Shown piece by piece: positions 51,110 through 62,986 of a stretch of DNA of 64,000 nucleotides. Position 1 is the first letter of the stretch; every line of letters starts with the position of its first letter. The DNA lies in assembly GCF_036237275.1 (NCBI RefSeq), contig NZ_CP108352.1, positions 7,006,001 through 7,070,000 on the forward strand, given 5' to 3'. This DNA is from Streptomyces sp. NBC_01353 (GTDB taxonomy: Bacteria; Actinomycetota; Actinomycetes; Streptomycetales; Streptomycetaceae). The notes under the pieces were generated by a model, which saw nothing but the letters and a program-made list of their open reading frames with translations, did no database searches and was not told the DNA's origin. Made by a program: the position numbers and the translations under genes.

Positions 51110-52024
51110 GTGTCCACCACGCTTCCCAACAGCACCCAGTCTCCCGAGACCGGCACCGCGCGCGTCAAGCGCGGCATGGCCGAGCAGCTCAAGGGCGGCG
51201 TGATCATGGACGTGGTCAACGCCGAGCAGGCGAAGATCGCCGAGGACGCCGGCGCCGTGGCCGTCATGGCCCTGGAGCGGGTCCCCGCCGACATCCGCAA
51301 GGACGGCGGTGTCGCCCGCATGTCCGACCCGAACATGATCGAAGAGATCATCGGCGCGGTCTCCATCCCGGTCATGGCCAAGTCCCGCATCGGCCACTTC
51401 GTCGAGGCCCAGGTCCTGCAGTCCCTCGGTGTCGACTACATCGACGAGTCCGAGGTCCTCACCCCGGCCGACGAGGTCAACCACTCCGACAAGTGGGCCT
51501 TCACCACCCCCTTCGTCTGTGGCGCCACCAACCTGGGCGAGGCCCTGCGCCGCATCGCCGAGGGAGCGGCCATGATCCGCTCCAAGGGTGAGGCCGGCAC
51601 CGGCAACGTCGTCGAGGCCGTGCGCCACCTGCGCCAGATCAAGAACGAGATCGCCAAGCTGCGCGGCTTCGACAACAACGAGCTGTTCGCCGCCGCCAAG
51701 GACCTGCGCGCCCCGTACGAGCTCGTCAAGGAGGTCGCCGAGCTCGGCAAGCTGCCGGTCGTGCTGTTCTCCGCCGGTGGTGTCGCCACCCCCGCCGACG
51801 CCGCGCTGATGCGCCAGCTCGGCGCCGAGGGCGTCTTCGTCGGCTCCGGCATCTTCAAGTCGGGCGACCCGGCCAAGCGCGCCGCCGCCATCGTGAAGGC
51901 CACCACCTTCTACGACGACCCGAAGATCATCGCGGACGCCTCCCGCAACCTGGGCGAGGCCATGGTCGGCATCAACTGCGACGAGCTCTCCGAGTCCGAG
52001 CGCTACGCCAACCGTGGCTGGTAA
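51110..52024 (+). CDS. pdxS: Pyridoxal 5'-phosphate synthase, PdxS subunit
   Basis: 304 residues from GTG 51110 (GAGG upstream). The (beta/alpha)8 enzyme condenses ribose-5-phosphate, glyceraldehyde-3-phosphate and ammonia into PLP. The catalytic lysines are present in [18 protein letters not shown] and [14 protein letters not shown], along with [15 protein letters not shown] and the phosphate loop [27 protein letters not shown] (read from its ends). It is highly conserved and of full length. It forms a 12-mer that binds PdxT glutaminase; pdxT starts 7 bp later, in the same operon. Confidence 0.98.
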   Translation: MSTTLPNSTQSPETGTARVKRGMAEQLKGGVIMDVVNAEQAKIAEDAGAVAVMALERVPADIRKDGGVARMSDPNMIEEIIGAVSIPVMAKSRIGHFVEAQVLQSLGVDYIDESEVLTPADEVNHSDKWAFTTPFVCGATNLGEALRRIAEGAAMIRSKGEAGTGNVVEAVRHLRQIKNEIAKLRGFDNNELFAAAKDLRAPYELVKEVAELGKLPVVLFSAGGVATPADAALMRQLGAEGVFVGSGIFKSGDPAKRAAAIVKATTFYDDPKIIADASRNLGEAMVGINCDELSESERYANRGW

Positions 52025-52030
52025 TCACCC

Positions 52031-52621
52031 ATGAGCACACCCGTGATCGGTGTCCTGGCCCTCCAGGGCGACGTACGGGAGCACCTGATCGCCCTGGCCT
52101 CGGCTGACGCCGTGGCCAGGCCGGTCCGGCGCCCCGAGGAGCTCGCCGAGGTCGACGGCCTCGTCATACCCGGCGGCGAGTCCACCACCATCTCCAAGCT
52201 GGCCGAGCTCTTCGGCCTGATGGAGCCGCTGCGCGAGCGCATCGCCGCCGGACTGCCGGTGTACGGCACCTGCGCCGGCCTGATCATGCTCGCCGACAAG
52301 ATCCTCGACCCGCGCTCGGGCCAGGAGACCTTCGGCGGCATAGACATGATCGTCCGGCGCAACGCGTTCGGACGGCAGAACGAGTCCTTCGAGGCCGGTG
52401 TCACCGTCACCGGCATCGAGGACGGCCCCGTCGAGGGCGTCTTCATCCGCGCCCCGTGGGTCGAGTCCGTCGGTGCCCAGGTCGAGGTCCTCGCGGAGCA
52501 CGAGGGTCATATCGTGGCCGTACGGCAGGGTCAGGCCATGGCGACCTCGTTCCACCCCGAACTCACCGGCGATCACCGCATTCACGCCCTGTTCGTCGAC
52601 ATGGTGCGCGCCGCGGTGTGA
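52031..52621 (+). CDS. pdxT: Pyridoxal 5'-phosphate synthase, glutaminase subunit
   Basis: 196 residues from ATG 52031. Class I-type glutamine amidotransferase: [12 protein letters not shown] at the start, [20 protein letters not shown], the nucleophile elbow [11 protein letters not shown] (Cys near residue 80) and the His-Glu pair in [15 protein letters not shown]. It hydrolyses glutamine and channels ammonia to PdxS. It is immediately downstream of pdxS, and a -10-like TAGGAT (52633-52638) for the next gene follows its stop. Confidence 0.98.
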   Translation: MSTPVIGVLALQGDVREHLIALASADAVARPVRRPEELAEVDGLVIPGGESTTISKLAELFGLMEPLRERIAAGLPVYGTCAGLIMLADKILDPRSGQETFGGIDMIVRRNAFGRQNESFEAGVTVTGIEDGPVEGVFIRAPWVESVGAQVEVLAEHEGHIVAVRQGQAMATSFHPELTGDHRIHALFVDMVRAAV

Positions 52622-52683
52622 CGAGGTCCCGGTAGGATCTCTGGGGTTCGTTCAGAAATGGGTTACGCGAAGGAGACAGGCAG

Positions 52684-53436
52684 ATGTCCGGCCACTCTAA
52701 ATGGGCTACGACGAAGCACAAGAAGGCCGTGATCGATGCCAAGCGCGGCAAGCTCTTCGCGAAGCTGATCAAGAACATCGAGGTCGCCGCCCGGACCGGC
52801 GGTGCCGATCTGGACGGTAACCCGACGCTGTTCGACGCCGTACAGAAGGCGAAGAAGAGCTCCGTCCCGAACAAGAACATCGACTCGGCGATCAAGCGCG
52901 GCGGCGGCCTCGAGGCCGGCGGCGTCGACTACGAGACGATCATGTACGAGGGCTACGGCCCGAACGGTGTCGCGGTGCTCATCGAGTGCCTCACCGACAA
53001 CCGCAACCGTGCCGCCTCCGACGTCCGCGTCGCCATGACCCGCAACGGCGGTTCGATGGCCGACCCCGGCTCGGTCTCGTACCTGTTCAACCGCAAGGGC
53101 GTCATCGTGCTGCCCAAGGCCGAACTGACCGAGGACGACGTCCTCGGCGCTGTGCTCGACGCGGGCGCCGAGGAGGTCAACGACCTCGGTGAGAGCTTCG
53201 AGGTCATCAGCGAGGCCACCGACATGGTCGCGGTCCGCACCGCCCTCCAGGAGGCCGGGATCGACTACGACTCCGCCGACTCCAACTTCGTCCCGACCAT
53301 GCAGGTCGAGCTCGACGAAGAGGGCGCGCGCAAGATCTTCAAGCTGATCGACGCGCTCGAGGACAGCGACGACGTGCAGAACGTCTTCGCCAACTTCGAC
53401 GTCAGCGACGAGGTCATGGAGAAGGTCGACGCCTGA
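52684..53436 (+). CDS. yebC: YebC/PmpR-family protein
   Basis: 250 residues from ATG 52684 with GAAGGAGACAGG upstream. The family signature is at the N-terminus ([22 protein letters not shown]), with AIKRGGG and [23 protein letters not shown] in the middle. Family members act as DNA-binding regulators or as ribosome-associated factors that relieve stalling on proline-rich stretches, depending on subtype. The position upstream of ruvCAB is conserved across actinobacteria. A strong terminator (53454-53489) separates it from ruvC. Confidence 0.97.
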   Translation: MSGHSKWATTKHKKAVIDAKRGKLFAKLIKNIEVAARTGGADLDGNPTLFDAVQKAKKSSVPNKNIDSAIKRGGGLEAGGVDYETIMYEGYGPNGVAVLIECLTDNRNRAASDVRVAMTRNGGSMADPGSVSYLFNRKGVIVLPKAELTEDDVLGAVLDAGAEEVNDLGESFEVISEATDMVAVRTALQEAGIDYDSADSNFVPTMQVELDEEGARKIFKLIDALEDSDDVQNVFANFDVSDEVMEKVDA

Positions 53437-53453
53437 GCGCGGTCGTTTCTCGC

Positions 53454-53489
53454 AGCGGGCCGACGGGGACACACCCCCGTCGGCCCGCT
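53454..53489 (+). terminator. Strong terminator after yebC
   Basis: AGCGGGCCGACGGGG (53454-53468) pairs perfectly with CCCCGTCGGCCCGCT (53475-53489) around ACACAC, followed by a short T-containing run. Confidence 0.93.
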
Positions 53490-53568
53490 GTCGTTCGTGC
53501 GGCGTTGTCAGTGGCAGCGGATAGCCTGCACAAACAGATTTACGAAGACGGTCCAGGGAGGGGCTCAG

Positions 53569-54102
53569 GTGCGCGTGCTGGGGGTTGACCCGGGGCTGAC
53601 CCGGTGCGGTGTCGGCGTCGTCGAAGGCGTCGCAGGGCGGCCCCTGACCATGCTCGGCGTGGGCGTCGTGCGGACGGCCGCCGACGCCGACATCGGCATA
53701 CGCCTGGTCGGCATCGAGCGCGGCATCGAGGAGTGGCTCGACCGCTTCTCGCCCGAACTGGTCGCCGTGGAGCGGGTGTTCAGCCAGCACAACGTGCGTA
53801 CGGTCATGGGCACGGCGCAGGCAAGCGCCGTCGCCATGCTCTGCGCCTCGCGCCGCGGCATCCCCGTCGCCCTGCACACCCCCAGCGAGGTCAAGGCCGC
53901 CGTCACCGGCAGCGGACGCGCCGACAAGGCCCAGGTCGGAGCCATGGTGACCCGGCTGCTCCGGCTCTCCGCCCCGCCCAAGCCGGCCGACGCCGCCGAC
54001 GCCCTCGCCCTGGCCATCTGTCACATCTGGCGAGCCCCGGCCCAGAACCGACTCCAGCAGGCCGTCGCCGCCCATCACGCAACGAAAGGCCGTTCCGCAT
54101 GA
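53569..54102 (+). CDS. ruvC: Crossover junction endodeoxyribonuclease
   Basis: 177 residues from GTG 53569 with AGGGAGGGG upstream; TAGCCT (53522-53527) may be the -10. RuvC catalytic acidic residues are in [11 protein letters not shown] (Asp7), [11 protein letters not shown] (Glu) and [12 protein letters not shown] (the two C-terminal Asp). It resolves Holliday junctions by paired nicks. It overlaps ruvA by ATGA, so the two proteins are made in step. Confidence 0.97.
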   Translation: MRVLGVDPGLTRCGVGVVEGVAGRPLTMLGVGVVRTAADADIGIRLVGIERGIEEWLDRFSPELVAVERVFSQHNVRTVMGTAQASAVAMLCASRRGIPVALHTPSEVKAAVTGSGRADKAQVGAMVTRLLRLSAPPKPADAADALALAICHIWRAPAQNRLQQAVAAHHATKGRSA

Positions 54103-54731
54103 TCGCCTTTGTCAGCGGCCCGGTCGCCGCGCTCGCCCCCACCACCGCGGTCATCGAGGTCGGCGGCGTCGGCATGGCCGTCCAGTGCACGCCGAACACC
54201 ATCGCCGGCCTGAGGATCGGTCAGGAGGCGCGGCTGGCCACGTCGTTGGTGGTTCGTGAGGACTCCCTGACGCTGTACGGCTTCGCGGACGACGACGAGC
54301 GGCAGGTCTTCGAACTGCTCCAGACCGCGAGCGGTGTCGGACCCCGCCTCGCCCAGGCCATGCTCGGCGTGCACAGCCCCGACGCGCTGCGCCTCGCCGT
54401 CTCCACCGGGGACGAGAAGACGCTCACCGCCGTCCCCGGCATCGGCAAGAAGGGGGCGCAGAAGCTCCTCCTCGAACTGAAGGACAAGCTGGGGCAGCCG
54501 CTCGGCACCGGCGGCCTCGTCGGCGCGCAGCGGGCGGCGGCCTCCGGTCCGGCGCCGTGGACGGAGCAGCTGGCCGCCGCGCTGATCGGCCTCGGCTACG
54601 CGAGCCGCGAGGCGGAGGAGGCGGTGTCGGCGGTCACGCCCCAGGCGGAGGCGGCGATCGCCTCCGGCGGCTCGGCCCCGGTCCCCCAGCTCTTGAGGGC
54701 CGCCCTCCAGACCTTGAACCGGTCACGCTGA
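54099..54731 (+). CDS. ruvA: Holliday junction branch migration protein RuvA
   Basis: 210 residues from ATG 54099. Domain I OB-fold begins [23 protein letters not shown], domain II has the helix-hairpin-helix motifs [17 protein letters not shown] and [23 protein letters not shown], and the C-terminal three-helix domain III ([16 protein letters not shown]) binds RuvB. It forms a tetramer that holds the four-way junction. A 230-bp gap with a large hairpin repeat separates it from ruvB. Confidence 0.97.
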   Translation: MIAFVSGPVAALAPTTAVIEVGGVGMAVQCTPNTIAGLRIGQEARLATSLVVREDSLTLYGFADDDERQVFELLQTASGVGPRLAQAMLGVHSPDALRLAVSTGDEKTLTAVPGIGKKGAQKLLLELKDKLGQPLGTGGLVGAQRAAASGPAPWTEQLAAALIGLGYASREAEEAVSAVTPQAEAAIASGGSAPVPQLLRAALQTLNRSR

Positions 54732-54849
54732 CATGCCCGCTGCGCGGGGCCTCTTCCCCACCCCGCCCTCCCCCCAGACTTCGTCCGGGGGGACCCCCAT
54801 CCCGAACTGGGGGCAAGCCCCCAGACTCCGTACGGCCTGCGGCCGTGTC

Positions 54850-54911
54850 CTCAATCGCCGGACGGGCTGATTTTCCGCCCGGCGGAAGATTCAGCCCCGC
54901 CGGCGATTGAG
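54850..54911. repeat. Long imperfect inverted repeat (intergenic, REP-like)
   Basis: Outer arms CTCAATCGCCGG (54850-54861) and CCGGCGATTGAG (54900-54911) are exact complements; inner arms GGGCTGA/TCAGCCC and TTCCGCC/GGCGGAA continue the stem. From memory, elements with the AATCGCCGG...CCGGCGATT arms recur in many streptomycete intergenic regions. It could stall or protect the ruvCA transcript. Confidence 0.8.
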
Positions 54912-54961
54912 CCCCCGCCCCCCAAAGACACGTACCGCACGACACCACGAAGGCAGACACC

Positions 54962-56041
54962 GTGAACTGGGACGACGAGACCGCACCCGCAGCCGAGGAA
55001 CGCCTCGTCGGCGCCTCCGCCGACGGTGACGACCAGGCCGTCGAGGCGGCCCTGCGGCCCAAGGACCTCAGCGAGTTCGTCGGCCAGGAGAAGGTGCGCC
55101 AGCAGCTCGACCTGGTCCTCAAGGCCGCCCGCCAACGCGGAGCCACCGCCGACCACGTCCTGCTCTCCGGCGCTCCGGGCCTCGGTAAGACCACCCTGTC
55201 GATGATCATCGCGGCGGAGATGAACGCCCCGATCCGGATCACCTCCGGCCCCGCCATCCAGCACGCCGGAGACCTCGCCGCGATCCTCTCCTCCCTCCAG
55301 GAGGGAGAGATCCTTTTCCTCGACGAGATCCACCGCATGTCCCGCCCCGCCGAGGAGATGCTCTACATGGCGATGGAGGACTTCCGCGTCGACGTGATCG
55401 TCGGCAAGGGCCCCGGCGCCACCGCCATCCCGCTGGAGCTCCCGCCCTTCACCCTGGTCGGCGCCACCACCAGGGCCGGACTCCTGCCGCCCCCGCTCCG
55501 GGACCGCTTCGGCTTCACCGCCCACATGGAGTTCTACGACCCCGCCGAGCTCGAGCGCGTCATCCACCGCTCCGCCGGACTCCTCGACGTCGAGATCGAC
55601 CCCGCCGGAGCCGCCGAGATCGCCGGCCGCTCCCGGGGCACCCCTCGAATCGCCAACCGTCTCCTGCGCCGCGTCCGCGACTACGCCCAGGTCAGGGCCG
55701 ACGGCGTGATCAACCGCGAGATCTCCGCCGCCGCACTCGCGGTGTACGAGGTGGACAGCCGCGGTCTCGACCGTCTGGACCGCGCCGTCCTGGAGGCCCT
55801 GCTCAAGCTCTTCGGCGGTGGCCCGGTCGGCCTGTCGACCCTCGCGGTCGCGGTGGGGGAGGAGCGGGAGACCGTCGAGGAGGTCGCCGAACCCTTCCTC
55901 GTACGAGAGGGACTCCTGGCGCGTACGCCCCGTGGTCGGGTCGCCACTCCCGCGGCATGGACCCATCTCGGACTCGTTCCGCCGCAGGCAGCGGCCCCGG
56001 GCGCGCCAGGAAGCGGACAACAGGGGCTCTTCGGGGCGTGA
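54962..56041 (+). CDS. ruvB: Holliday junction branch migration helicase RuvB
   Basis: 359 residues from GTG 54962. AAA+ ATPase: Walker [14 protein letters not shown] (about residues 71-83), Walker [10 protein letters not shown], sensor 1 [11 protein letters not shown] and the arginine-finger region PPPLRDRFG, followed by the C-terminal winged helix ([30 protein letters not shown], read from its ends). The hexamer pumps DNA through the RuvA junction complex. A 20-residue Asp/Glu/Ala-rich N-terminal extension makes it slightly longer than E. coli RuvB. Confidence 0.98.
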   Translation: MNWDDETAPAAEERLVGASADGDDQAVEAALRPKDLSEFVGQEKVRQQLDLVLKAARQRGATADHVLLSGAPGLGKTTLSMIIAAEMNAPIRITSGPAIQHAGDLAAILSSLQEGEILFLDEIHRMSRPAEEMLYMAMEDFRVDVIVGKGPGATAIPLELPPFTLVGATTRAGLLPPPLRDRFGFTAHMEFYDPAELERVIHRSAGLLDVEIDPAGAAEIAGRSRGTPRIANRLLRRVRDYAQVRADGVINREISAAALAVYEVDSRGLDRLDRAVLEALLKLFGGGPVGLSTLAVAVGEERETVEEVAEPFLVREGLLARTPRGRVATPAAWTHLGLVPPQAAAPGAPGSGQQGLFGA

Positions 56042-56100
56042 CGGCGCCGTGACGGCGCGGAGACTCGTCGGACGAGGAACGACGGTGCGATGCTGGACGT

Positions 56101-56130
56101 TGTTCCAATGATGCGGACTCGCCTAGACTC
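56101..56130 (+). promoter_or_regulatory. Promoter of the yajC-secDF-apt operon
   Basis: TTGTTC (56101-56106), 18-bp spacer, TAGACT (56125-56130). The predicted start near 56137 gives an ~80-nt leader to yajC. Confidence 0.7.
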
Positions 56131-56217
56131 CGCCGATGCCGACCTTTCTGGCCGGCACGCCCACCCCCGAAGATCAGGCCGCGGGATCTCCGCGTCCGTG
56201 CGAAGGAAACCCGTCCC

Positions 56218-56685
56218 GTGAGTATCGTGACCCTCCTCCCCTTCATCGTCCTCATCGGGGCCATGTTCCTGATGACCCGCTCTGCGAAGAAGAAGCAGCA
56301 GGCGGCCGCGCAGATGCGCGACGAGATGCAGCCCGGCACCGGCGTGCGGACGATCGGGGGGATGTACGCCACCGTCAAGGAGATCGGCGACGAGACCGTC
56401 CTCCTCGAGGTCGCTCCCGGCGTGCACGCCGTCTACGCGAAGAACGCCATCGGCGCGGTCCTCGCGGACGACGAGTACAACCGCATCGTCCACGGCGACG
56501 AGCCGGACACCGAGACGGTCGTCCCGGACGACGCCTCCTCGCTGACCGAGTCGGTCGACGCCGACACGTCGGACGAGGTCGCCGAGGACGCCAAGCCGGA
56601 CCTGACCAAGAAGGTGGAGGCCGTCGAGGCCGACGCCGAGGTCAAGAAGGACGACAAGGCCGGCGGCGAGACCGAGGCTAAGTAG
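56218..56685 (+). CDS. yajC: Preprotein translocase subunit YajC
   Basis: 155 residues from GTG 56218 (GAAGGAAAC upstream). One N-terminal helix (VTLLPFIVLIGAMFLMT), the basic stop SAKKKQQ, then the conserved MQPGTGVRTIGGMYATVKEIGDETVLLEVAPGVHAVYAKNAI (read from its ends) and an acidic Lys/Glu/Asp-rich tail longer than in E. coli. It associates with SecDF at the SecYEG channel. Operon with secD and secF, as in most bacteria. Confidence 0.95.
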   Translation: MSIVTLLPFIVLIGAMFLMTRSAKKKQQAAAQMRDEMQPGTGVRTIGGMYATVKEIGDETVLLEVAPGVHAVYAKNAIGAVLADDEYNRIVHGDEPDTETVVPDDASSLTESVDADTSDEVAEDAKPDLTKKVEAVEADAEVKKDDKAGGETEAK

Positions 56686-56829
56686 TCGCGACCGGGGACC
56701 GGAGGACGCCCACCGGCGTCCACGGTCCCCGGCACGGTTCCACGTCTGCGGGGGCAGGTCCCCACACACACTTCGTGGCCGCACCGCGCACACCCGGCGC
56801 AGGGCGGTTGGACAGGGAGAAACGACAAG

Positions 56830-58587
56830 GTGGCAGCACCGAAGAAGGGCCGACGGCCGGCGGGGGGCCAGAGCAGGCCGGGGCGTGCCCTGGCTCTGAT
56901 CCTGATCGCCATGGTCGCGCTCACGGGCGGAATGTTCTGGTCCGGTCACACCACGCCGCGTCTGGGCATCGACCTCGCGGGCGGTACGTCGATCACGCTG
57001 AAGGCGAAGGCCGATCCCGGTCAGGAAGACGCCGTCAACGAGACCAACATGAACACCGCGGTCGGCATCATCGAGCGTCGTGTCAACGGTCTGGGTGTCT
57101 CCGAGGCCGAGGTCCAGACACAGGGCCAAGAGAACATCATCGTGAACATCCCCCGGGGTGTGAACGAGAAGCAGGCCCGTGAGCAGGTCGGCACCACGGC
57201 CCAGCTCTACTTCCGGCCCGTTCTGACCTACGCGCCCTCGCAGCAGCCCGCGCCGGACGCGAGCTCCTCCGCCTCGCCGAAGCCCTCGGCCTCCGGAGCG
57301 ACCGCCGACAGTGGCAAGAAGGACGAGAAGTCCGCCACACCGTCGTCGAGCGCCTCCACCCAGGGCCGCGCGGTCTCCGAGGCCCTGAAGGCCCCGAGCC
57401 CCACGCCGACCGCGAGCGGTTCCGCCACCCCGAAGAGCTCGGACAGCCCCAAGCCCTCGGCCACGCCGAGCGCCGACCCCGCGGCCTCCGCCCTTGAGCA
57501 GAAGTTCGCGGCCCTGAACTGCCTCGACCCGAAGCAGCGCGCCGCCGCCGGCCAGGGCGTCAAGCCCGAGGCCTCCACCGTCGCCTGTGGCAAGAACGCC
57601 ATCGGCCAGTGGGAGAAGTACCTCCTCGGCCCGGCCGAGGTCGACGGCAAGGACGTCGACGACGCCAGTGGCGTCTTCGACCAGCAGCGCGGCATGTGGA
57701 TCGTGAACATGGAGTTCACGAGCGAGGGCGCCAAGAAGTTCTCGCAGATCACCAGCAAGCTGTCGCAGCAGCAGGAGCCGCAGAACCAGTTCGCGATCGT
57801 GCTGGACGGCGAGGTCGTCTCGGCACCGTCGGTGCGCACCACGCTGAGCGCCAACGCGGAGATCTCCGGCAGCTTCAACCAGCAGTCGGCCCAGGACCTC
57901 GGCAACATCCTGTCCTACGGTGCCCTGCCGCTCTCCTTCGACACCCAGAGCGTCGACACGGTCACCGCCGCCCTCGGCGGCGAGCAGCTGGAGGCGGGTC
58001 TGATCGCCGGTGCGATCGGTCTGGCCCTGGTCGTCCTCTACCTGGTGATCTACTACCGCGGCCTGTCCTTCGTGGCGCTGCTCAGCCTTCTGGCCTCGGC
58101 AATCCTCACGTACGTGATCATGGCCCTGCTCGGCCCGGCCATCGGCTTCGCGCTGAACCTGCCGGCCGTCTGTGGCGCCATCGTCGCCATCGGTATCACC
58201 GCCGACTCGTTCATCGTCTACTTCGAACGCATCCGCGACGAGATCCGCGAGGGGCGCACGCTCCGCCCGGCCGTCGAGCGCGCGTGGCCCCGTGCCCGCC
58301 GCACGATTCTCGTCTCCGACTTCGTGTCGTTCCTCGCCGCCGCCGTGCTCTTCCTCGTCACCGTCGGCAAGGTCCAGGGCTTCGCGTTCACGCTCGGTCT
58401 GACCACCCTGCTCGACGTGGTCGTCGTGTTCCTCTTCACCAAGCCGCTGATGACGCTGCTCGCACGGACCAAGTTCTACGGCGAGGGTCACGCCTGGTCC
58501 GGACTGGACCCGAAGCGCCTCGGCGCCAAGCCGCCGCTGCGCCGCTCCCGCCGTGTCTCCGCCCCCGTCGACCCGAAGGAGGCGTGA
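56830..58587 (+). CDS. secD: Protein translocase subunit SecD
   Basis: 585 residues from GTG 56830. TM1 (ALALILIAMVALTGGMFW), then GIDLAGGTSITL, the P1 periplasmic head with IIERRVNGLGVSEAEVQTQGQENIIVNIPG-type motif (here ending IPRGVN), and C-terminal TM2-6 with GLIAGAIGLALVVLYLVIYYRG and ITADSFIVYFERIRDEIREG. A Ser/Pro/Ala/Lys-rich low-complexity insert of about 80 residues (~135-220) interrupts the P1 head. SecDF uses the proton gradient to pull exported proteins outwards. It abuts secF. Confidence 0.96.
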   Translation: MAAPKKGRRPAGGQSRPGRALALILIAMVALTGGMFWSGHTTPRLGIDLAGGTSITLKAKADPGQEDAVNETNMNTAVGIIERRVNGLGVSEAEVQTQGQENIIVNIPRGVNEKQAREQVGTTAQLYFRPVLTYAPSQQPAPDASSSASPKPSASGATADSGKKDEKSATPSSSASTQGRAVSEALKAPSPTPTASGSATPKSSDSPKPSATPSADPAASALEQKFAALNCLDPKQRAAAGQGVKPEASTVACGKNAIGQWEKYLLGPAEVDGKDVDDASGVFDQQRGMWIVNMEFTSEGAKKFSQITSKLSQQQEPQNQFAIVLDGEVVSAPSVRTTLSANAEISGSFNQQSAQDLGNILSYGALPLSFDTQSVDTVTAALGGEQLEAGLIAGAIGLALVVLYLVIYYRGLSFVALLSLLASAILTYVIMALLGPAIGFALNLPAVCGAIVAIGITADSFIVYFERIRDEIREGRTLRPAVERAWPRARRTILVSDFVSFLAAAVLFLVTVGKVQGFAFTLGLTTLLDVVVVFLFTKPLMTLLARTKFYGEGHAWSGLDPKRLGAKPPLRRSRRVSAPVDPKEA

Positions 58588-58588
58588 G

Positions 58589-59686
58589 ATGGCGAAGAAG
58601 CGCGACAGTCTCGGCGCCCGGCTCAACCGCGGTGAGGTCGCCTACGACTTCATCGCGAACCGCAAGCTCTGGTACGGCCTGTCCATCCTGATCACCATCA
58701 CGGCCATCGTCGCCCTGGCCGTCCGCGGCCTGAACATGGGCATCGAGTTCCAGGGCGGTGCCGTCTTCACCACCCCGAAGTCGGAAGTCTCCGTCTCCCA
58801 GGCCCAGGAGTACGCGGAAGAGGCCTCCGGCCACGACGCGCTCGTCCAGAAGCTCGGCAGCGGCGCGCTGCGCATCCAGGTCGGCGGTCTCGACACCGCG
58901 AAGTCCGACCAGGTCCGCGCGGAGCTCGCCAAGGATCTCAACATCGCCGAGGACAAGATCGCGGCGGAGCTGGTCGGTCCGAGCTGGGGTGAGCAGATCG
59001 CCACCAAGGCATGGACCGGTCTCGCGGTCTTCATGATCCTCGTGGTGATCTATCTGGCCATCGCCTTCGAGTGGAGAATGGCGGTAGCGGCGCTCATCGC
59101 CCTGATCCACGACCTGACCATCACCGTCGGCATCTATTCGCTCGTCGGGTTCGAGGTCACGGTCGGTACGGTCATCGGTCTGCTGACGATCCTCGGCTAC
59201 TCGCTGTACGACACGGTCGTCGTCTTCGACTCCCTCAAGGAGGGAACGAAGGACATCACCAAGCAGACCCGCTACACGTACAGCGATCTGGCCAACAAGT
59301 CGATCAACGGCACCCTGATCCGTTCGATCAACACCACCGTCGTGGCCCTGCTGCCGGTCGCCGGTCTGCTCTTCATCGGTGGCGGTGTCCTCGGCGCCGG
59401 CATGTTGAACGACATCTCGCTGTCGCTGTTCGTCGGTCTCGCCGCCGGTGCGTACTCCTCGATCTTCATCGCCACCCCGCTCGTCGCCGACCTCAAGGAG
59501 CGCGAGCCGGCGATCAAGGCGCTCAGGAAGCGGGTGCTCGCCAAGCGGGCCTCCGCGGCCGCCAAGGGCGAGTCCCTGGACGGCCCCGACGCCGACGACA
59601 GCGCCGAGGGCTTCGAGGACGAGGACCGGACCGCCATGGTGGGCCAGCGCGGCCGCCGCGGCAGGTCGTCGGAGCGCCACGGATGA
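58589..59686 (+). CDS. secF: Protein translocase subunit SecF
   Basis: 365 residues from ATG 58589, one base after the secD stop. It begins NRKLWYGLSILITITAIVALAV (TM1) then GIEFQGGAVF, and the TM4-5 signature TILGYSLYDTVVVFDSLKEG (family D/E-containing motif) is intact. The C-terminal ~60 residues are a charged tail. It works with SecD and YajC as the proton-driven motor of late protein export. It overlaps apt by ATGA. Confidence 0.97.
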   Translation: MAKKRDSLGARLNRGEVAYDFIANRKLWYGLSILITITAIVALAVRGLNMGIEFQGGAVFTTPKSEVSVSQAQEYAEEASGHDALVQKLGSGALRIQVGGLDTAKSDQVRAELAKDLNIAEDKIAAELVGPSWGEQIATKAWTGLAVFMILVVIYLAIAFEWRMAVAALIALIHDLTITVGIYSLVGFEVTVGTVIGLLTILGYSLYDTVVVFDSLKEGTKDITKQTRYTYSDLANKSINGTLIRSINTTVVALLPVAGLLFIGGGVLGAGMLNDISLSLFVGLAAGAYSSIFIATPLVADLKEREPAIKALRKRVLAKRASAAAKGESLDGPDADDSAEGFEDEDRTAMVGQRGRRGRSSERHG

Positions 59687-60234
59687 CCGACGTGACGCAG
59701 GACACCGCGGGCCTGCTGCTCAGCCGGATCCGTGACGTCCCCGACTACCCGAAGCCGGGCGTGCTGTTCAAGGACATCACCCCGCTGCTCGCGGACCCGG
59801 AGGCGTTCACCGCCCTGACCGACACCCTCGCCACGCTGTGCACCACGCACGGTGCGACGAAGATCGTCGGCCTCGAGGCGCGCGGCTTCATCCTCGCCGC
59901 CCCGGTGGCCGTCCGCGCGGGCCTGGGCTTCATCCCGGTCCGCAAGGCCGGCAAGCTGCCCGGAGCGACGCTGAAGCAGGCGTACGAGCTGGAGTACGGC
60001 ACCGCCGAGATCGAGGTGCACGCCGAGGACCTGGCCGCGGGTGACCGCGTCATGGTCATCGACGACGTCCTCGCCACCGGCGGCACCGCCGAGGCCTCGC
60101 TGGAGCTCATCCGGAGGGCCGGCGCCGAGGTCGCGGGTGTCTCGGTCCTCATGGAGCTCGGCTTCCTCGCCGGGCGGGCCCGACTGGAGCCCGCGCTGCG
60201 CGGCGCCCCGCTGGAGGCGCTGATCACGGTCTGA
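59683..60234 (+). CDS. apt: Adenine phosphoribosyltransferase
   Basis: 183 residues, coupled to secF by ATGA. The type I PRTase PRPP-binding motif VMVIDDVLATGGTA (about residues 122-135), GLEARGFILAAPVAVRAGLGFIPVRKAGKLPG and the N-terminal FKDITPLLADP identify Apt. It salvages adenine to AMP using PRPP. The secF-apt-relA order is conserved in streptomycetes and mycobacteria. A strong terminator follows, so relA has its own promoter. Confidence 0.97.
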   Translation: MTDVTQDTAGLLLSRIRDVPDYPKPGVLFKDITPLLADPEAFTALTDTLATLCTTHGATKIVGLEARGFILAAPVAVRAGLGFIPVRKAGKLPGATLKQAYELEYGTAEIEVHAEDLAAGDRVMVIDDVLATGGTAEASLELIRRAGAEVAGVSVLMELGFLAGRARLEPALRGAPLEALITV

Positions 60235-60255
60235 CACCGCACCATGTGCAGTGAG

Positions 60256-60288
60256 GGGGGCGCCCCGGGGAATCCCCGGGGCGCCCCC
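60256..60288 (+). terminator. Terminator after apt
   Basis: GGGGGCGCCCCGGGG (60256-60270) pairs perfectly with CCCCGGGGCGCCCCC (60274-60288) with loop AAT, then a TTTT run. Confidence 0.94.
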
Positions 60289-60437
60289 GCCGTTTTCCCG
60301 GTATGTCCCGGAACGGGACCCATCCGGCGCGTGGTGCCCGTCTCACCCCCCGCACGCGTGAGCACGGTGGCTCCCGGGTCGATACCATGGCCTTTCCGGG
60401 CCTGACCGGGGGACCCGGAACCGCACGAGGAGCGCTC

Positions 60438-62912
<2,475 letters not shown>

Positions 62913-62932
62913 CGCGGACATACGAGATGCGA

Positions 62933-62971
62933 GAAGGGCCCCGGCACCTGTCACAGGTACCGGGGCCCTTC
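62933..62971. terminator. Bidirectional terminator between relA and DUF349 gene
   Basis: GAAGGGCCCCGG (62933-62944) pairs with CCGGGGCCCTTC (62960-62971), and ACCTGT/ACAGGT continues the stem after one mismatch. Confidence 0.93.
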
Positions 62972-62986
62972 CCGTACGACCGGCTG

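Noticed and set aside
56136-56681. Leaderless-looking 181-codon frame starting 6 nt after TAGACT
   Set aside because: It runs through yajC in another frame with Arg/Gly-rich composition; the ATG at the predicted +1 is probably chance. yajC has its own ribosome site at 56218.
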